Shown here piece after piece: positions 7,457-14,696 of a stretch of 22,033 nucleotides of DNA. The notes under the pieces were generated by a model. It was not told the origin of the DNA. It made no database searches and was given only the letters and a program-made list of their open reading frames with translations. Origin of the DNA: Actinomycetota bacterium (lineage in GTDB: Bacteria > Actinomycetota > Actinomycetes > Actinomycetales > Microbacteriaceae); the NCBI GenBank assembly GCA_009703445.1, contig WLGA01000005.1, forward strand, positions 1 through 22,033, given 5' to 3'. Within the stretch, counting starts at the first letter, position 1. Every line of letters begins with the position of its first letter. The position numbers and the translations under genes were made by a program.

Positions 7457-8604
7457 TAGATCACCGAAATTGACTCGGTAGCTGAGTTCTCAGGTAGGTC
7501 GCTCAGGCCGAAGCTGTGCTCAACCTTCCAACTAACCCAAACATTTGCTCCAAGTTCGGTAACCGGACTCTTGCCTACGTTTTGTGCGAAGACAGTCACG
7601 TTTCCGACGCCAGGGATTTCGATTAGGTACTGGTTGCTCACGCCGGTGAATCGAATGTCGATGATTTCACCAGGGCCGATGAGATTCAATCCAGCCTGAG
7701 CCGTTGGCTCGGTTTCGTGGAAGTTGGCCTTTTCAGGGCGGACACCGACTGCGATGGTTCCGGTGTGCTTTTCGGCACGGTCGGTTGGCACAGTGATTTT
7801 GTTGCCCGCAACGTTGATGCTGATCGAACTAGCGTTCGACTCGGCGACCTCGCCGACAAATAGGTTCGACTGACCGAGGAACTTAGAAACGAATACGGTG
7901 TGTGGTCGATCGTAGAGCTTCTCAGGAGCACCCATCTGCTCAATGCGGCCCTTATTCATAACCGCGACGGTGTCGGCCATGTCCATGGCTTCTTCCTGGT
8001 CGTGGGTCACGTGGAGGAAGGTCAAACCGACTTCCATCTGGATTGCCTTGAGCTCAATCTGCATCTGGCGGCGCAGCTTTAGGTCAAGTGCACCGAGAGG
8101 CTCATCCAAGAGCAAAAGCGAAGGACGGTTTACTAGCGCGCGAGCCAGCGCGACACGCTGCTGCTGACCACCAGAGAGCTGCTGTGGGCGACGCTGAGCC
8201 AAGTGGCCAAGCTCGACCAACTCGAGTGCCGCAACCGCCTTGGTCATCGGGTCTTCGATCTTGCGCTGCTTCAAGCCAAATGCCACGTTCTCGAGAACCG
8301 ACATGTGTGGGAATAGCGCATAGCTCTGGAAAACGGTATTGACCTGGCGCTGGTGAGGCTTGGTGGCCGTTACGTCCTTGCCACCGATCAAAATCTTGCC
8401 CTTGGTTGGCTCATCGAGGCCCGCTACAAGTCGAAGAGTTGTCGTCTTGCCACAGCCTGATGGGCCGAGCAGCGCGAAAAACTCTCCGGCTGGGATGTGT
8501 AGGTCTAGATTTTCGATAGCGGTGAAGCCAGGGAACTCCTTGCGGATTCCGACCAACTCAAGGTCGGCACCGCGAGCAATAAACTCTTGCGCCAACCTAG
8601 CCAC
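7456..8604 (-). CDS. potA: Polyamine-type ABC transporter ATP-binding protein (PotA-like)
   Basis: Cytoplasmic ATPase that powers the importer. It has 382 residues. Walker A is GPSGCGKT (47-54), the Q-loop is in VFQSYALFPH (91-100), the ABC signature is LSGGQQQR (143-150), Walker B is LLLLDEP (163-169), and the switch histidine is His201 in HVTHDQEEA. The C-terminal part from about 270 is a TOBE-type regulatory domain (GVRPEKANF, then IIDIRFTGVSNQYLIEI). The start is taken as GTG at 8602-8604, which overlaps the stop of the binding-protein gene by eight bases. A TTG three codons later is an alternative. All catalytic motifs are intact. Related ATPases serve iron, sulfate or sugars, but the permease and binding-protein partners point to polyamines. 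Confidence 0.92.
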   Translation of the reverse strand: MARLAQEFIARGADLELVGIRKEFPGFTAIENLDLHIPAGEFFALLGPSGCGKTTTLRLVAGLDEPTKGKILIGGKDVTATKPHQRQVNTVFQSYALFPHMSVLENVAFGLKQRKIEDPMTKAVAALELVELGHLAQRRPQQLSGGQQQRVALARALVNRPSLLLLDEPLGALDLKLRRQMQIELKAIQMEVGLTFLHVTHDQEEAMDMADTVAVMNKGRIEQMGAPEKLYDRPHTVFVSKFLGQSNLFVGEVAESNASSISINVAGNKITVPTDRAEKHTGTIAVGVRPEKANFHETEPTAQAGLNLIGPGEIIDIRFTGVSNQYLIEIPGVGNVTVFAQNVGKSPVTELGANVWVSWKVEHSFGLSDLPENSATESISVI

Positions 8605-9835
8605 CGAGCTTTACAGCCTGGAAGGCAGTCGCGAAGTCCAACTCTTCCTGACCGGTCAGCGAGCGGAAAGCCTGAGTGTTCTTCAGGGTCTTGTCGGTTG
8701 GGAAGATCAGCTCGTTGTTAGCTGCCTCTGGGTACTTCTCCAAGGCGATTTCACGAGCGCCGGCAACTGGGGTGATGTAGTTCACGTAGTTAGCTAGTTC
8801 GGCAGCGTTTGCTGGGTCGTAGTAGAAGTTCATTAGCTTCTCGGCGTTGGTCTTGTGAGGAGAACCCATCGGAACAACGAAGGTGTCAGCAGCAATGGTT
8901 GCACCAGATTCTGGGATCACGAATCCGTAGACGTCAGACCCGGCCTCAGCGTTCAACTGAACGATGTCACCAGACCAAGCGATTGCTGCAATGGTGTCGC
9001 CGTTGACGAGGTCTTCCTTGTAGCTGTTGCCCTTGATCTTTGCGACCTGGCCGCTGTCAACCTGCTTCTGAAGGAAGCCGATCGCATTATCGAAAGCAGC
9101 GCTGGTCAAGCTCGAGTCGCTGGTGATGTCGATGCCCTGGCTCATGAGGATTAGGCCCACGGTGTCGCGCATTTCCGAAAGAACGCCAACGCGACCCTTT
9201 AGTGCAGGGTTCCAAAGATCTTCGATTGTTGCTGGAGCAACCTTTCCGGTTGCTTCCTTATAGGCCTTCTTGTTGTAGGCGATACCTGCCAGGATGCCCT
9301 GGTATGGCAGCGACTGCTCGCGCTTCGGGTCATAAGCGGCACCTAGGTAGGCCGGCTGAACGTTCTTCTTGTTGACCAACACGGTGTCGTCGAAGGTCTG
9401 GGTGTAGCCCAGTGTGATCCAGCGCGCAGCCATCCACTGAGTCGGGCAGACTAGGTCGGCTCCGATGTCCTGGCCTAATGCAAGCTGGTCCTTCACCTTG
9501 GCAAAGTAAGTGTCGTTGTCGTCATAGTCTTCGCGGTACTCGACGGTGATTCCCTGCTCAGCCTTGAAGCGCTCGAGGGTTGGTCGGCCACCCTTGTCAT
9601 CGACGTCGATGTATAGCGACCAGTTAGACCAAATCAGGTTTGGGTCGGTTGAGGAAATGTCAGTCGCCGGCGTCAGGGTCTTCTTGCCTGCGCCACCCGG
9701 TGCACAAGCAGCAAGTGCAAGTGCTGCCGCGGTTGCCGACGCTCCGGCCAGAGCCGTTCTGCGTGTCATCTGGTGACGGCGAGCCATTTTGATTAGGTCG
9801 CGCATCATTGGGTCTTCTGGAAGTGGCTTATTCAT
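8597..9835 (-). CDS. potD: Polyamine-type substrate-binding lipoprotein (PotD-like), possibly Tat-exported
   Basis: Extracytoplasmic receptor of the importer. The start is placed at ATG 9833-9835, giving 412 residues, because GAAGGAG (9844-9850, minus strand) sits eight bases upstream. An in-frame codon at 9922 would add 29 residues with no signal character. The N-terminus carries twin arginines (TRRTALAGAS, Arg25-Arg26), an alanine-rich hydrophobic stretch and a lipobox LAAC with Cys44, so a lipid-anchored protein exported by Tat or Sec is expected. The mature part shows PotD-like blocks: NWSLYIDVD, a SLPYQGILAGIAYNKKAY segment, AIAWSGDI with its aromatic residue, and YITPVAGARE near the C-terminus. 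First gene of the four-gene transporter operon. The ligand (putrescine or spermidine) cannot be decided from sequence alone. Confidence 0.9.
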   Translation of the reverse strand: MNKPLPEDPMMRDLIKMARRHQMTRRTALAGASATAAALALAACAPGGAGKKTLTPATDISSTDPNLIWSNWSLYIDVDDKGGRPTLERFKAEQGITVEYREDYDDNDTYFAKVKDQLALGQDIGADLVCPTQWMAARWITLGYTQTFDDTVLVNKKNVQPAYLGAAYDPKREQSLPYQGILAGIAYNKKAYKEATGKVAPATIEDLWNPALKGRVGVLSEMRDTVGLILMSQGIDITSDSSLTSAAFDNAIGFLQKQVDSGQVAKIKGNSYKEDLVNGDTIAAIAWSGDIVQLNAEAGSDVYGFVIPESGATIAADTFVVPMGSPHKTNAEKLMNFYYDPANAAELANYVNYITPVAGAREIALEKYPEAANNELIFPTDKTLKNTQAFRSLTGQEELDFATAFQAVKLGG

Positions 9836-9843
9836 TGCCCATT

Positions 9844-9850
9844 CTCCTTC
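9844..9850 (-). promoter_or_regulatory. Shine-Dalgarno site that fixes the potD start
   Basis: The minus strand reads GAAGGAG, eight bases before the ATG at 9833-9835. It is one of the best ribosome-binding sites in the window and argues against the longer in-frame start at 9922. The rest of the gap up to 9970 shows no clear promoter; the short palindromes there have only 4-bp arms. Confidence 0.75.
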
Positions 9851-9970
9851 ATCGATTTGGGCCCTAGCCCGACCAATAAAACCAGAGCACACATCGTGCG
9901 CATCTATGTGAAATCCTGCCACAAAATGGGGGGCTTGCGGACCGAAAATGAGTATCCGAAGGACATTTTT

Positions 9971-11023
9971 TCAAAATCCAATTGGGAAGGCGAAACTGTG
10001 TTCTAGTCCATTGCCATCGCGCAGTTTTGCAGAGCGCCATCCGGGTGTTGTCAAGGGAAGATTCACCCTGCCACGAAACCCCAGTTGACTAAGGTCGAGA
10101 GGGTCCATTTCACCGATGGCAATGCGAGCTCTGAGGTTCACGAGCAGTGATCGACTCACGCCGGATAGCGATTGATTTGCGACCACCAGATGAATCCCTA
10201 GAGAGCGCCCTCTTGCGGCAATCTGCTCTAAAACCTGCGAGAGACGGGGATGTTGTCTCAGCAGCTCCCCCAATTCGTCGATTACAACTAGTCGCCGAGA
10301 GAGTCTTTTGCCATGTCTCCAAAATGCTTCGATATTTTCAGCACCAACCTCAGCCAACGCAGCTTGCCTGGTGAGCAGTTGTTGTTCCAGGGTGTTCGCG
10401 ATAGCAAGGGCATCGGTTGTTTCGAGGTCTGTGGCCAAGCCCACCACTCTCGGGTGTTGAGCAAACCGCGACATAGTCGCACCGCCTTTGAAATCAATCA
10501 GGGTCAACTCGATCGGAGTCTCAAGGTTTAGCCAGCCGCTAACCAGAAGCCTCAGCAGTTCACTCTTGCCGGTTCCGGTTGCCCCGGCGATTAGAAGGTG
10601 TGGCCCATCCTCGGGCAGATTCATCTCAAAGTCTCGGTTCTCCTCCAAACCAATCCAAACGCAGCCGCGCCTCGTTCCTAAGAATCCCCTGCCCCTCGCA
10701 GAATTCAAGAGATCAGGGATGGTTAACTCGGCGGTCTGTAAAGCTAACCCATCCCAGACAACTTGATGCCAGGATTTTCGCCAAAGGAATTCCCGTCTAG
10801 GCAGTCGATGTTCGCCAATCCAAACATCCTTGCCATCGAACTCGACCACCCCATCGAGAGAGAAGTCTCGGTGTCTCCGAATCCACACGGATAGCGGCCA
10901 CACACCTAGGCTCAAGAGAGCGAAGGCCATCATCTGCCAGTTGCCCGAAGTGAAACCTTGAAAAGCGCCGAAAATCACAGATGGAAGAAACCACAAACCT
11001 TGCATAAACGAAGAATGGGCCAC
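9971..11023 (-). CDS. Short membrane-anchored FtsK/SpoIIIE-EccC-like ATPase, function unknown
   Basis: A single P-loop ATPase domain of the FtsK/SpoIIIE group, 350 residues. The N-terminus has one or two hydrophobic segments (about 9-23 and 29-47) followed by IRRHRD, suggesting membrane attachment with a cytoplasmic ATPase. A linker leads to LPEDGPHLLIAGATGTGKSE, with Walker A GATGTGKS at 147-154. IDFKGGA (176-182) and Walker B LVVIDE (245-250) follow, then ARGRSLGIHLVVANQ (270-284). The wording LPEDGPHLLIAG is closer to EccC-type secretion ATPases than to the DNA translocase FtsK, and no FtsK gamma (winged-helix) domain is present. The start is GTG at 11021-11023; an ATG at 11003-11005 is possible, and neither has a clear ribosome-binding site. 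It begins 39 bp after the dehydrogenase gene, so the two are probably cotranscribed. No WXG100, EccB/D or conjugation genes are nearby. Domain call firm; role unknown. Confidence 0.8.
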   Translation of the reverse strand: MAHSSFMQGLWFLPSVIFGAFQGFTSGNWQMMAFALLSLGVWPLSVWIRRHRDFSLDGVVEFDGKDVWIGEHRLPRREFLWRKSWHQVVWDGLALQTAELTIPDLLNSARGRGFLGTRRGCVWIGLEENRDFEMNLPEDGPHLLIAGATGTGKSELLRLLVSGWLNLETPIELTLIDFKGGATMSRFAQHPRVVGLATDLETTDALAIANTLEQQLLTRQAALAEVGAENIEAFWRHGKRLSRRLVVIDELGELLRQHPRLSQVLEQIAARGRSLGIHLVVANQSLSGVSRSLLVNLRARIAIGEMDPLDLSQLGFRGRVNLPLTTPGWRSAKLRDGNGLEHSFAFPIGF

Positions 11024-11062
11024 CGAGAGAGTCTTGTTGGCCCAAACTTCAGATTCTGTGGA

Positions 11063-12499
11063 TTAGTCGCCGATGTAGCTCATGACGTGCTTGATGCGCG
11101 TGTAGTCCTCGAAGCCGTACTGGGATAAATCCTTTCCGTAACCAGAGTGGCGGAAGCCACCGTGAGGCATTTCGGCCGCCAATGGAATGTGGGTGTTGAT
11201 CCAGACGCAACCGAAGTTGAGCCCCTTTGAAAAACGCATCGCTCGGGTGTGGTTCTGAGTCCAGACCGATGAGGCCAGACCGTACTGAACGTCATTTGCC
11301 CAGCGCATCGCCTCGGCGTCATCCTTGAATTTCTGAACCGTGGTGACCGGACCAAAGATTTCGCTCTGGATGTGCTCGTCGGTCTGCTTTAGGCCAGAAA
11401 GAACGGTTGCCTCGTGGAAGTAACCGACGTCGCCAATGCGGTTTCCGCCGACTTCGATTCGGGCGTGATCCGGCAAGCGATTGATGAACCCCTGGACGCG
11501 CTCGAGTTGGTTTGCGTTATTGACCGGGCCGAAGAGGATGTCATCGCGGCTTGGGTCTCCAGTGATTGCGTTCGCCTTCACCTCGGCAACAAGAAGCGCG
11601 ATGAACTCGTCGTGCACCGATTCGTGAACCAGGATGCGAGTTGCCGCGGTGCAGTCCTGACCCGCGTTGAAGTATCCGGCGATAGCGATCTGAGCGGCTG
11701 CCTTCTGGAGGTCGGCATCAGCAAACACGATTACCGGAGCCTTGCCACCTAGTTCTAGGTGAACACGCTTGAGGTCGGTGGCGGCAGACTTGGCTACCTC
11801 CATACCGGCGCGAACCGAACCGGTGATTGACACCATCTGCGGAATTGAGTTTTCGATCATGGCGCGGCCGGTATCGCGGGTTCCGGCGACCACGTTGAAA
11901 ACACCCTTTGGCAGGAATTCGCTGGCAATCTCGGCAAGCAAGAGAGTCGAGGCCGGGGTGGTATCCGAAGGCTTGATGACCACGGTGTTACCGGCAGCAA
12001 TAGCCGGGGCGAACTTCCAAACCGCCATGTTTAGCGGGTAGTTCCACGGGGTTACCTGGCCGATGACACCGATTGGTTCGCGGCGAATCCAGGATGTGTG
12101 ATCGCGCGCGTATTCGCCGGCAGATTTGCCCTCGAGGTTTCTCGCTGCACCCGCGAAGAAACGAATCTGGTCAACGGATGGGGCCATTTCATACTCGACG
12201 AGTGTGCTGCGAGGCTTACCCGTGTTCTCAGATTCGACGTCAGCCGCTTCTTCGGCGCGAGCTTCGAGTGCATCGGCGATTCTGAATAGGGCAAGTTGAC
12301 GCTCACCCGGAGTGAAGTTGCTCCACTCTTCAAAGCCGGCGGCGGCAGCCTTGTACGCGGCATCCACGTCTGCTGCTGAAGAAACGGGTGCCGTCGCGTA
12401 AACCTGGCCGGTGGCCGGATTAATCACGTCGCTAGTCTCGCCAGATTTGGCTTCGACGTATTCTCCGTTGACAAAGTTTTGTAGTTTGCGAACCGACAT
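11063..12499 (-). CDS. Aldehyde dehydrogenase, 4-aminobutanal (gamma-aminobutyraldehyde) type
   Basis: NAD(P)-dependent aldehyde dehydrogenase, 478 residues, likely oxidising 4-aminobutanal to GABA in putrescine breakdown. The Rossmann/substrate region has GQVTPWNYPLNMAVWK (147-162; Asn153 stabilises the oxyanion), VIKPSDTTP with Lys176, ITGSVRAG (225-232), the general base in HLELGGKAP (Glu249), and the catalytic nucleophile in FNAGQDCTAATRI (Cys283). The GQDCTA wording matches the YdcW/PatD group rather than succinate-semialdehyde dehydrogenases. The ATG at 12497-12499 is preceded by GAAGGAG (12509-12515, minus strand). It lies divergent from the Lrp-type regulator and near two transaminases and a polyamine importer, which supports the substrate. 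A betaine-aldehyde or related amino-aldehyde substrate cannot be excluded. Confidence 0.9.
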   Translation of the reverse strand: MSVRKLQNFVNGEYVEAKSGETSDVINPATGQVYATAPVSSAADVDAAYKAAAAGFEEWSNFTPGERQLALFRIADALEARAEEAADVESENTGKPRSTLVEYEMAPSVDQIRFFAGAARNLEGKSAGEYARDHTSWIRREPIGVIGQVTPWNYPLNMAVWKFAPAIAAGNTVVIKPSDTTPASTLLLAEIASEFLPKGVFNVVAGTRDTGRAMIENSIPQMVSITGSVRAGMEVAKSAATDLKRVHLELGGKAPVIVFADADLQKAAAQIAIAGYFNAGQDCTAATRILVHESVHDEFIALLVAEVKANAITGDPSRDDILFGPVNNANQLERVQGFINRLPDHARIEVGGNRIGDVGYFHEATVLSGLKQTDEHIQSEIFGPVTTVQKFKDDAEAMRWANDVQYGLASSVWTQNHTRAMRFSKGLNFGCVWINTHIPLAAEMPHGGFRHSGYGKDLSQYGFEDYTRIKHVMSYIGD

Positions 12500-12535
12500 C
12501 GCCTAGCTCTCCTTCGAGTTGATGCTCATATTGTG

Positions 12536-12541
12536 AGTCTA
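12536..12541 (-). promoter_or_regulatory. Candidate -10 box for the aldehyde dehydrogenase gene
   Basis: The minus strand reads TAGACT, the same hexamer as at gabT and the adenosyltransferase gene. A transcript starting about seven bases further on would carry a leader of roughly 30 bases containing the GAAGGAG ribosome-binding site. The -35 position expected 17 bp upstream (12559-12564, TTAATT on the minus strand) is poor and falls inside the 17-bp inverted repeat. Confidence 0.4.
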
Positions 12542-12556
12542 TTCCGCATTTCGAAG

Positions 12557-12573
12557 CAAATTAAGGCAATTTG
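12557..12573. promoter_or_regulatory. 17-bp inverted repeat, candidate Lrp-family operator
   Basis: CAAATT (12557-12562), five-base spacer AAGGC, AATTTG (12568-12573). An AT-rich palindrome of this size is the usual form of an Lrp/AsnC site. It lies between the divergent dehydrogenase gene and the Lrp/AsnC-type regulator, over the expected -35 of the dehydrogenase promoter. Binding is inferred. Confidence 0.5.
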
Positions 12574-12596
12574 ATTTCATTTCAGTATCAAAAAGG

Positions 12597-12615
12597 CGAA
12601 TCACCTGCGGATTCG
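12597..12615. promoter_or_regulatory. Second inverted repeat in the divergent regulatory region
   Basis: CGAATC (12597-12602), seven-base spacer ACCTGCG, GATTCG (12610-12615). It lies 36 bp upstream of the regulator's ATG and just before a possible -10, TACACT (12632-12637). It could serve autoregulation. Its sequence differs from the 12557-12573 repeat, so the two may not bind the same protein. Confidence 0.35.
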
Positions 12616-12651
12616 TTTGCTAAATGGCATTTACACTGACAAAATCGAAGC

Positions 12652-13125
12652 ATGTCTAGGGTCGCACGCACTAAATCGAGTCAGCTGGACGATGTATCAA
12701 AGTTGATCATCGAACAACTTCAGCTTGACGGTCGTCGCTCATACTCGGAGATTGGCAAGGCTGTTGGCCTCTCCGAAGCCGCTGTTCGACAGCGCGTTCA
12801 GAAACTAACCGAGTCCGGCGTCATGCAGGTGGTTGCCGTTACCGACCCGATGCAACTTGGTTTCTATAGACAAGCCATGATTGGCGTTCGATGCGGCGGA
12901 GACACCCGTGCAATCTCTGAATCATTGGCAGAAATGCCCGAGGTTGACTATGTGGTTATGACCGCTGGAAGTTTTGACATTTTGGTTGAGGTGGTGTGTG
13001 AGAACGATGACGATCTCATCGCGCTCCTCAATTCAAAGATCCGGACACTGCCCGGAGTGACATCTACCGAAACCTTCGTGTATTTGAAAGTCGCAAAGCA
13101 GGTCTACAACTGGGGAACCAGATGA
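12652..13125 (+). CDS. Lrp/AsnC-family transcriptional regulator
   Basis: DNA-binding regulator of 157 residues, the standard length. An N-terminal winged helix-turn-helix (about 14-60) includes DGRRSYSEIGKAVGLSEAAV and RQRVQKLTESGVMQVVAV. The C-terminal RAM (ligand-sensing, oligomerisation) domain runs from about 70 to 150 with GVRCGGDTRAISESLAEMPEVD and VMTAGSFDILVEVVCENDD. It is divergent from the aldehyde dehydrogenase gene and only 36 bp upstream of the second transaminase gene, so it probably controls both and is cotranscribed with the latter. A possible -10 (TACACT, 12632-12637) would give a leader of only a few bases. The ligand is probably an amino acid or a polyamine-derived compound, which is inference from context. 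Confidence 0.92.
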   Translation: MSRVARTKSSQLDDVSKLIIEQLQLDGRRSYSEIGKAVGLSEAAVRQRVQKLTESGVMQVVAVTDPMQLGFYRQAMIGVRCGGDTRAISESLAEMPEVDYVVMTAGSFDILVEVVCENDDDLIALLNSKIRTLPGVTSTETFVYLKVAKQVYNWGTR

Positions 13126-13161
13126 TTCCCCTGCAAACCCATATGTAAAGAGTGATATCAA

Positions 13162-14604
13162 ATGGCTATCTGGAATCGAAAGAAAGCAGAAACCGCCACC
13201 CCGCTACTCGACGCTCGCAAGGCCGGACGAGAAGCAACCCCAGAAATGCTGCAGCAAGCCGCAAAAGACAACATGTTTTTGCAGTTCACCCGCCACAGCC
13301 CGTTCTACACAAAGAACGGTGAAATTCCGATCATTACGCACGCCAAGGGTCACCACTTCTGGGACCAAAACGGCAAGCGCTACTTCGACGGCATCTCTAG
13401 CCTCTTCGCGGTAAACGCTGGCCACGGTCGCGAGAGACTAGCCGAGGCAGCTGCGAAGCAGATGCGCGAACTCGACTACTTCCCGCTTTGGTCACACGCG
13501 CACAAGCCAGGCATCGAACTATCCGAGCGCCTGCTCTCATACGCACCGAAGAACCTTTCACGCGTCTTCTTCACCACCGGTGGAGGCGAGGCAAACGAGA
13601 CCGCCTGGAAGCTTGCCAAGCAGTACTTCAAGATCCAGGGCAAGCCGATGAAGCACAAGGTTTTGACCCGTTCGGTTGCCTACCACGGCACCTCTCATGG
13701 AGCCTTGTCGATGACCGGCATTCCATCTATGAAGAAGCAGTTCGAACCCTTGGTGCCATCAACCTTCCGCGTTCCAAACACCAACTGGTATCGTGCACAG
13801 GATCAGTTCGCAACCGAGGAGGAGTTCGGCCTTTGGGCCGCCGACCGCGTCGAAGAGATGATCCAGTTCGAAGACCCTGACACCGTGGCAATGTTTGTTT
13901 TGGAGCCGGTTCAGAACTCTGGCGGTTGCTTCACAGCGCCGAAGAGCTACTTCAAGCGAGTTCGTGAAATTTGCGACAAGTATGACGTGCTCATCGTTGC
14001 CGATGAAACCATCGATGCTTTTGGTCGCGTCGGCGAGATGTTCGCATCTAACCGCTACGACTTCCAGCCAGACATGTTGGTTTGCGCAAAGGGCATGAGC
14101 TCGGCTTACGCACCGATTGGTGCTCTTTTGGTTGCTGAGAAGCTTTTCGAGCCGTTCAAGCACGGCACCGAAATCTTCCCACACGGTTACACCTACAGCG
14201 GTCACCCGGTTTCGGCTGCAGTTGCGCTAGCTAACCTCGACATCTTTGATGAAGAAGATCTCGTCGGAAACGTTCGACGCAACGAGGGTGAATTCCGACG
14301 CACTCTTGAAAAACTCAAGGACATCGACATCGTTGGCGACGTTCGTGGCGAAGGATACTTCTGGGCAATTGAGCTAGTGAAGGACAAGAACACCAAGGAG
14401 ACCTTCAACGACGCTGAATCTGAGCGCCTGTTGCGTGGCATCCTTTCTCACCGCATGTTCGAAGAGGGGCTCTACTGCCGCTCTGACGACCGTGGCGACC
14501 CTGTGGTCCAGCTGGCTCCGCCATTGACCATCGGCCCGGATGAGTTCAACGAGATCGAGCAAATCCTGCGCGGTTGCTTGATTGAGGCTCAGCAAGCTCT
14601 ATAA
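13162..14604 (+). CDS. Class III aminotransferase, likely putrescine/omega-amino acid:pyruvate type (SpuC-like)
   Basis: PLP enzyme of 480 residues resembling diamine and omega-amino acid transaminases. Visible blocks are GISSLFAVNAGHGR (77-90), FFTTGGGEANETAWK (136-150), the clamp SVAYHGTSHGA (171-181), LEPVQNSGGC (247-256), VADETIDAFGRVGE (279-292), the PLP lysine in CAKGMSSAYAPIGA (Lys310), and HGYTYSGHPVSAA (341-353). Asp281 is the expected ring-nitrogen ligand. The residue two after it is Thr283 where most relatives have Val (DEV), and FGRVG replaces FGRTG. AAAGAG nine bases before the ATG is a plausible ribosome-binding site. Together with the dehydrogenase and GabT it completes putrescine to succinate semialdehyde, so putrescine is the likely donor and pyruvate a likely acceptor. 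The substrate remains inferred. Confidence 0.88.
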   Translation: MAIWNRKKAETATPLLDARKAGREATPEMLQQAAKDNMFLQFTRHSPFYTKNGEIPIITHAKGHHFWDQNGKRYFDGISSLFAVNAGHGRERLAEAAAKQMRELDYFPLWSHAHKPGIELSERLLSYAPKNLSRVFFTTGGGEANETAWKLAKQYFKIQGKPMKHKVLTRSVAYHGTSHGALSMTGIPSMKKQFEPLVPSTFRVPNTNWYRAQDQFATEEEFGLWAADRVEEMIQFEDPDTVAMFVLEPVQNSGGCFTAPKSYFKRVREICDKYDVLIVADETIDAFGRVGEMFASNRYDFQPDMLVCAKGMSSAYAPIGALLVAEKLFEPFKHGTEIFPHGYTYSGHPVSAAVALANLDIFDEEDLVGNVRRNEGEFRRTLEKLKDIDIVGDVRGEGYFWAIELVKDKNTKETFNDAESERLLRGILSHRMFEEGLYCRSDDRGDPVVQLAPPLTIGPDEFNEIEQILRGCLIEAQQAL

Positions 14605-14620
14605 GTCGGTTATCCACCGC

Positions 14621-14664
14621 AAGCATGAACGCCGACTCTCTCAACAGGGTTGGCGTTCATGCTT
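14621..14664 (+). terminator. Intrinsic-type terminator after the SpuC-like transaminase gene
   Basis: AAGCATGAACGCC (14621-14633) pairs perfectly with GGCGTTCATGCTT (14652-14664). The inner bases continue the stem for six more pairs, including two G-T wobbles, leaving a six-base loop. It begins 16 bp past the stop codon. Only TTTAAT follows, so the U-run is short. Confidence 0.75.
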
Positions 14665-14684
14665 TAATCGGAACACCACTCCCC

Positions 14685-14690
14685 TAGCGT
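14685..14690 (+). promoter_or_regulatory. Candidate -10 box of a leaderless promoter for the ogt-like gene
   Basis: TAGCGT, then six bases (CAGAGG), then the ATG at 14697. The spacing equals that at proS, yaaA and the adenosyltransferase gene. The hexamer is weaker than the others, and the GAGG in the spacer could instead serve a start at 14706. Confidence 0.35.
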
Positions 14691-14696
14691 CAGAGG

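Noticed and set aside
9861..9905. Short palindromes upstream of potD (GGGC-4-GCCC and GCAC-5-GTGC types)
   Set aside because: The arms are only 4 bp and do not resemble the repeats in the 12.5-kb control region; likely chance.
9836..9922. Longer N-terminus for the binding protein starting at 9922
   Set aside because: It has no ribosome-binding site and the extra residues lack signal-peptide character. A strong GAAGGAG precedes the ATG at 9835.
9971..11023. Reading the FtsK-like gene as the cell-division translocase FtsK or as part of a conjugative element
   Set aside because: It lacks the long N-terminal membrane region, linker and gamma domain of FtsK, and no relaxase, type IV or ESX partner gene is present nearby.
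13759..14205. Minus-strand open frame of 148 codons inside the second transaminase gene
   Set aside because: Shadow of a well-supported coding sequence; no recognisable domain.
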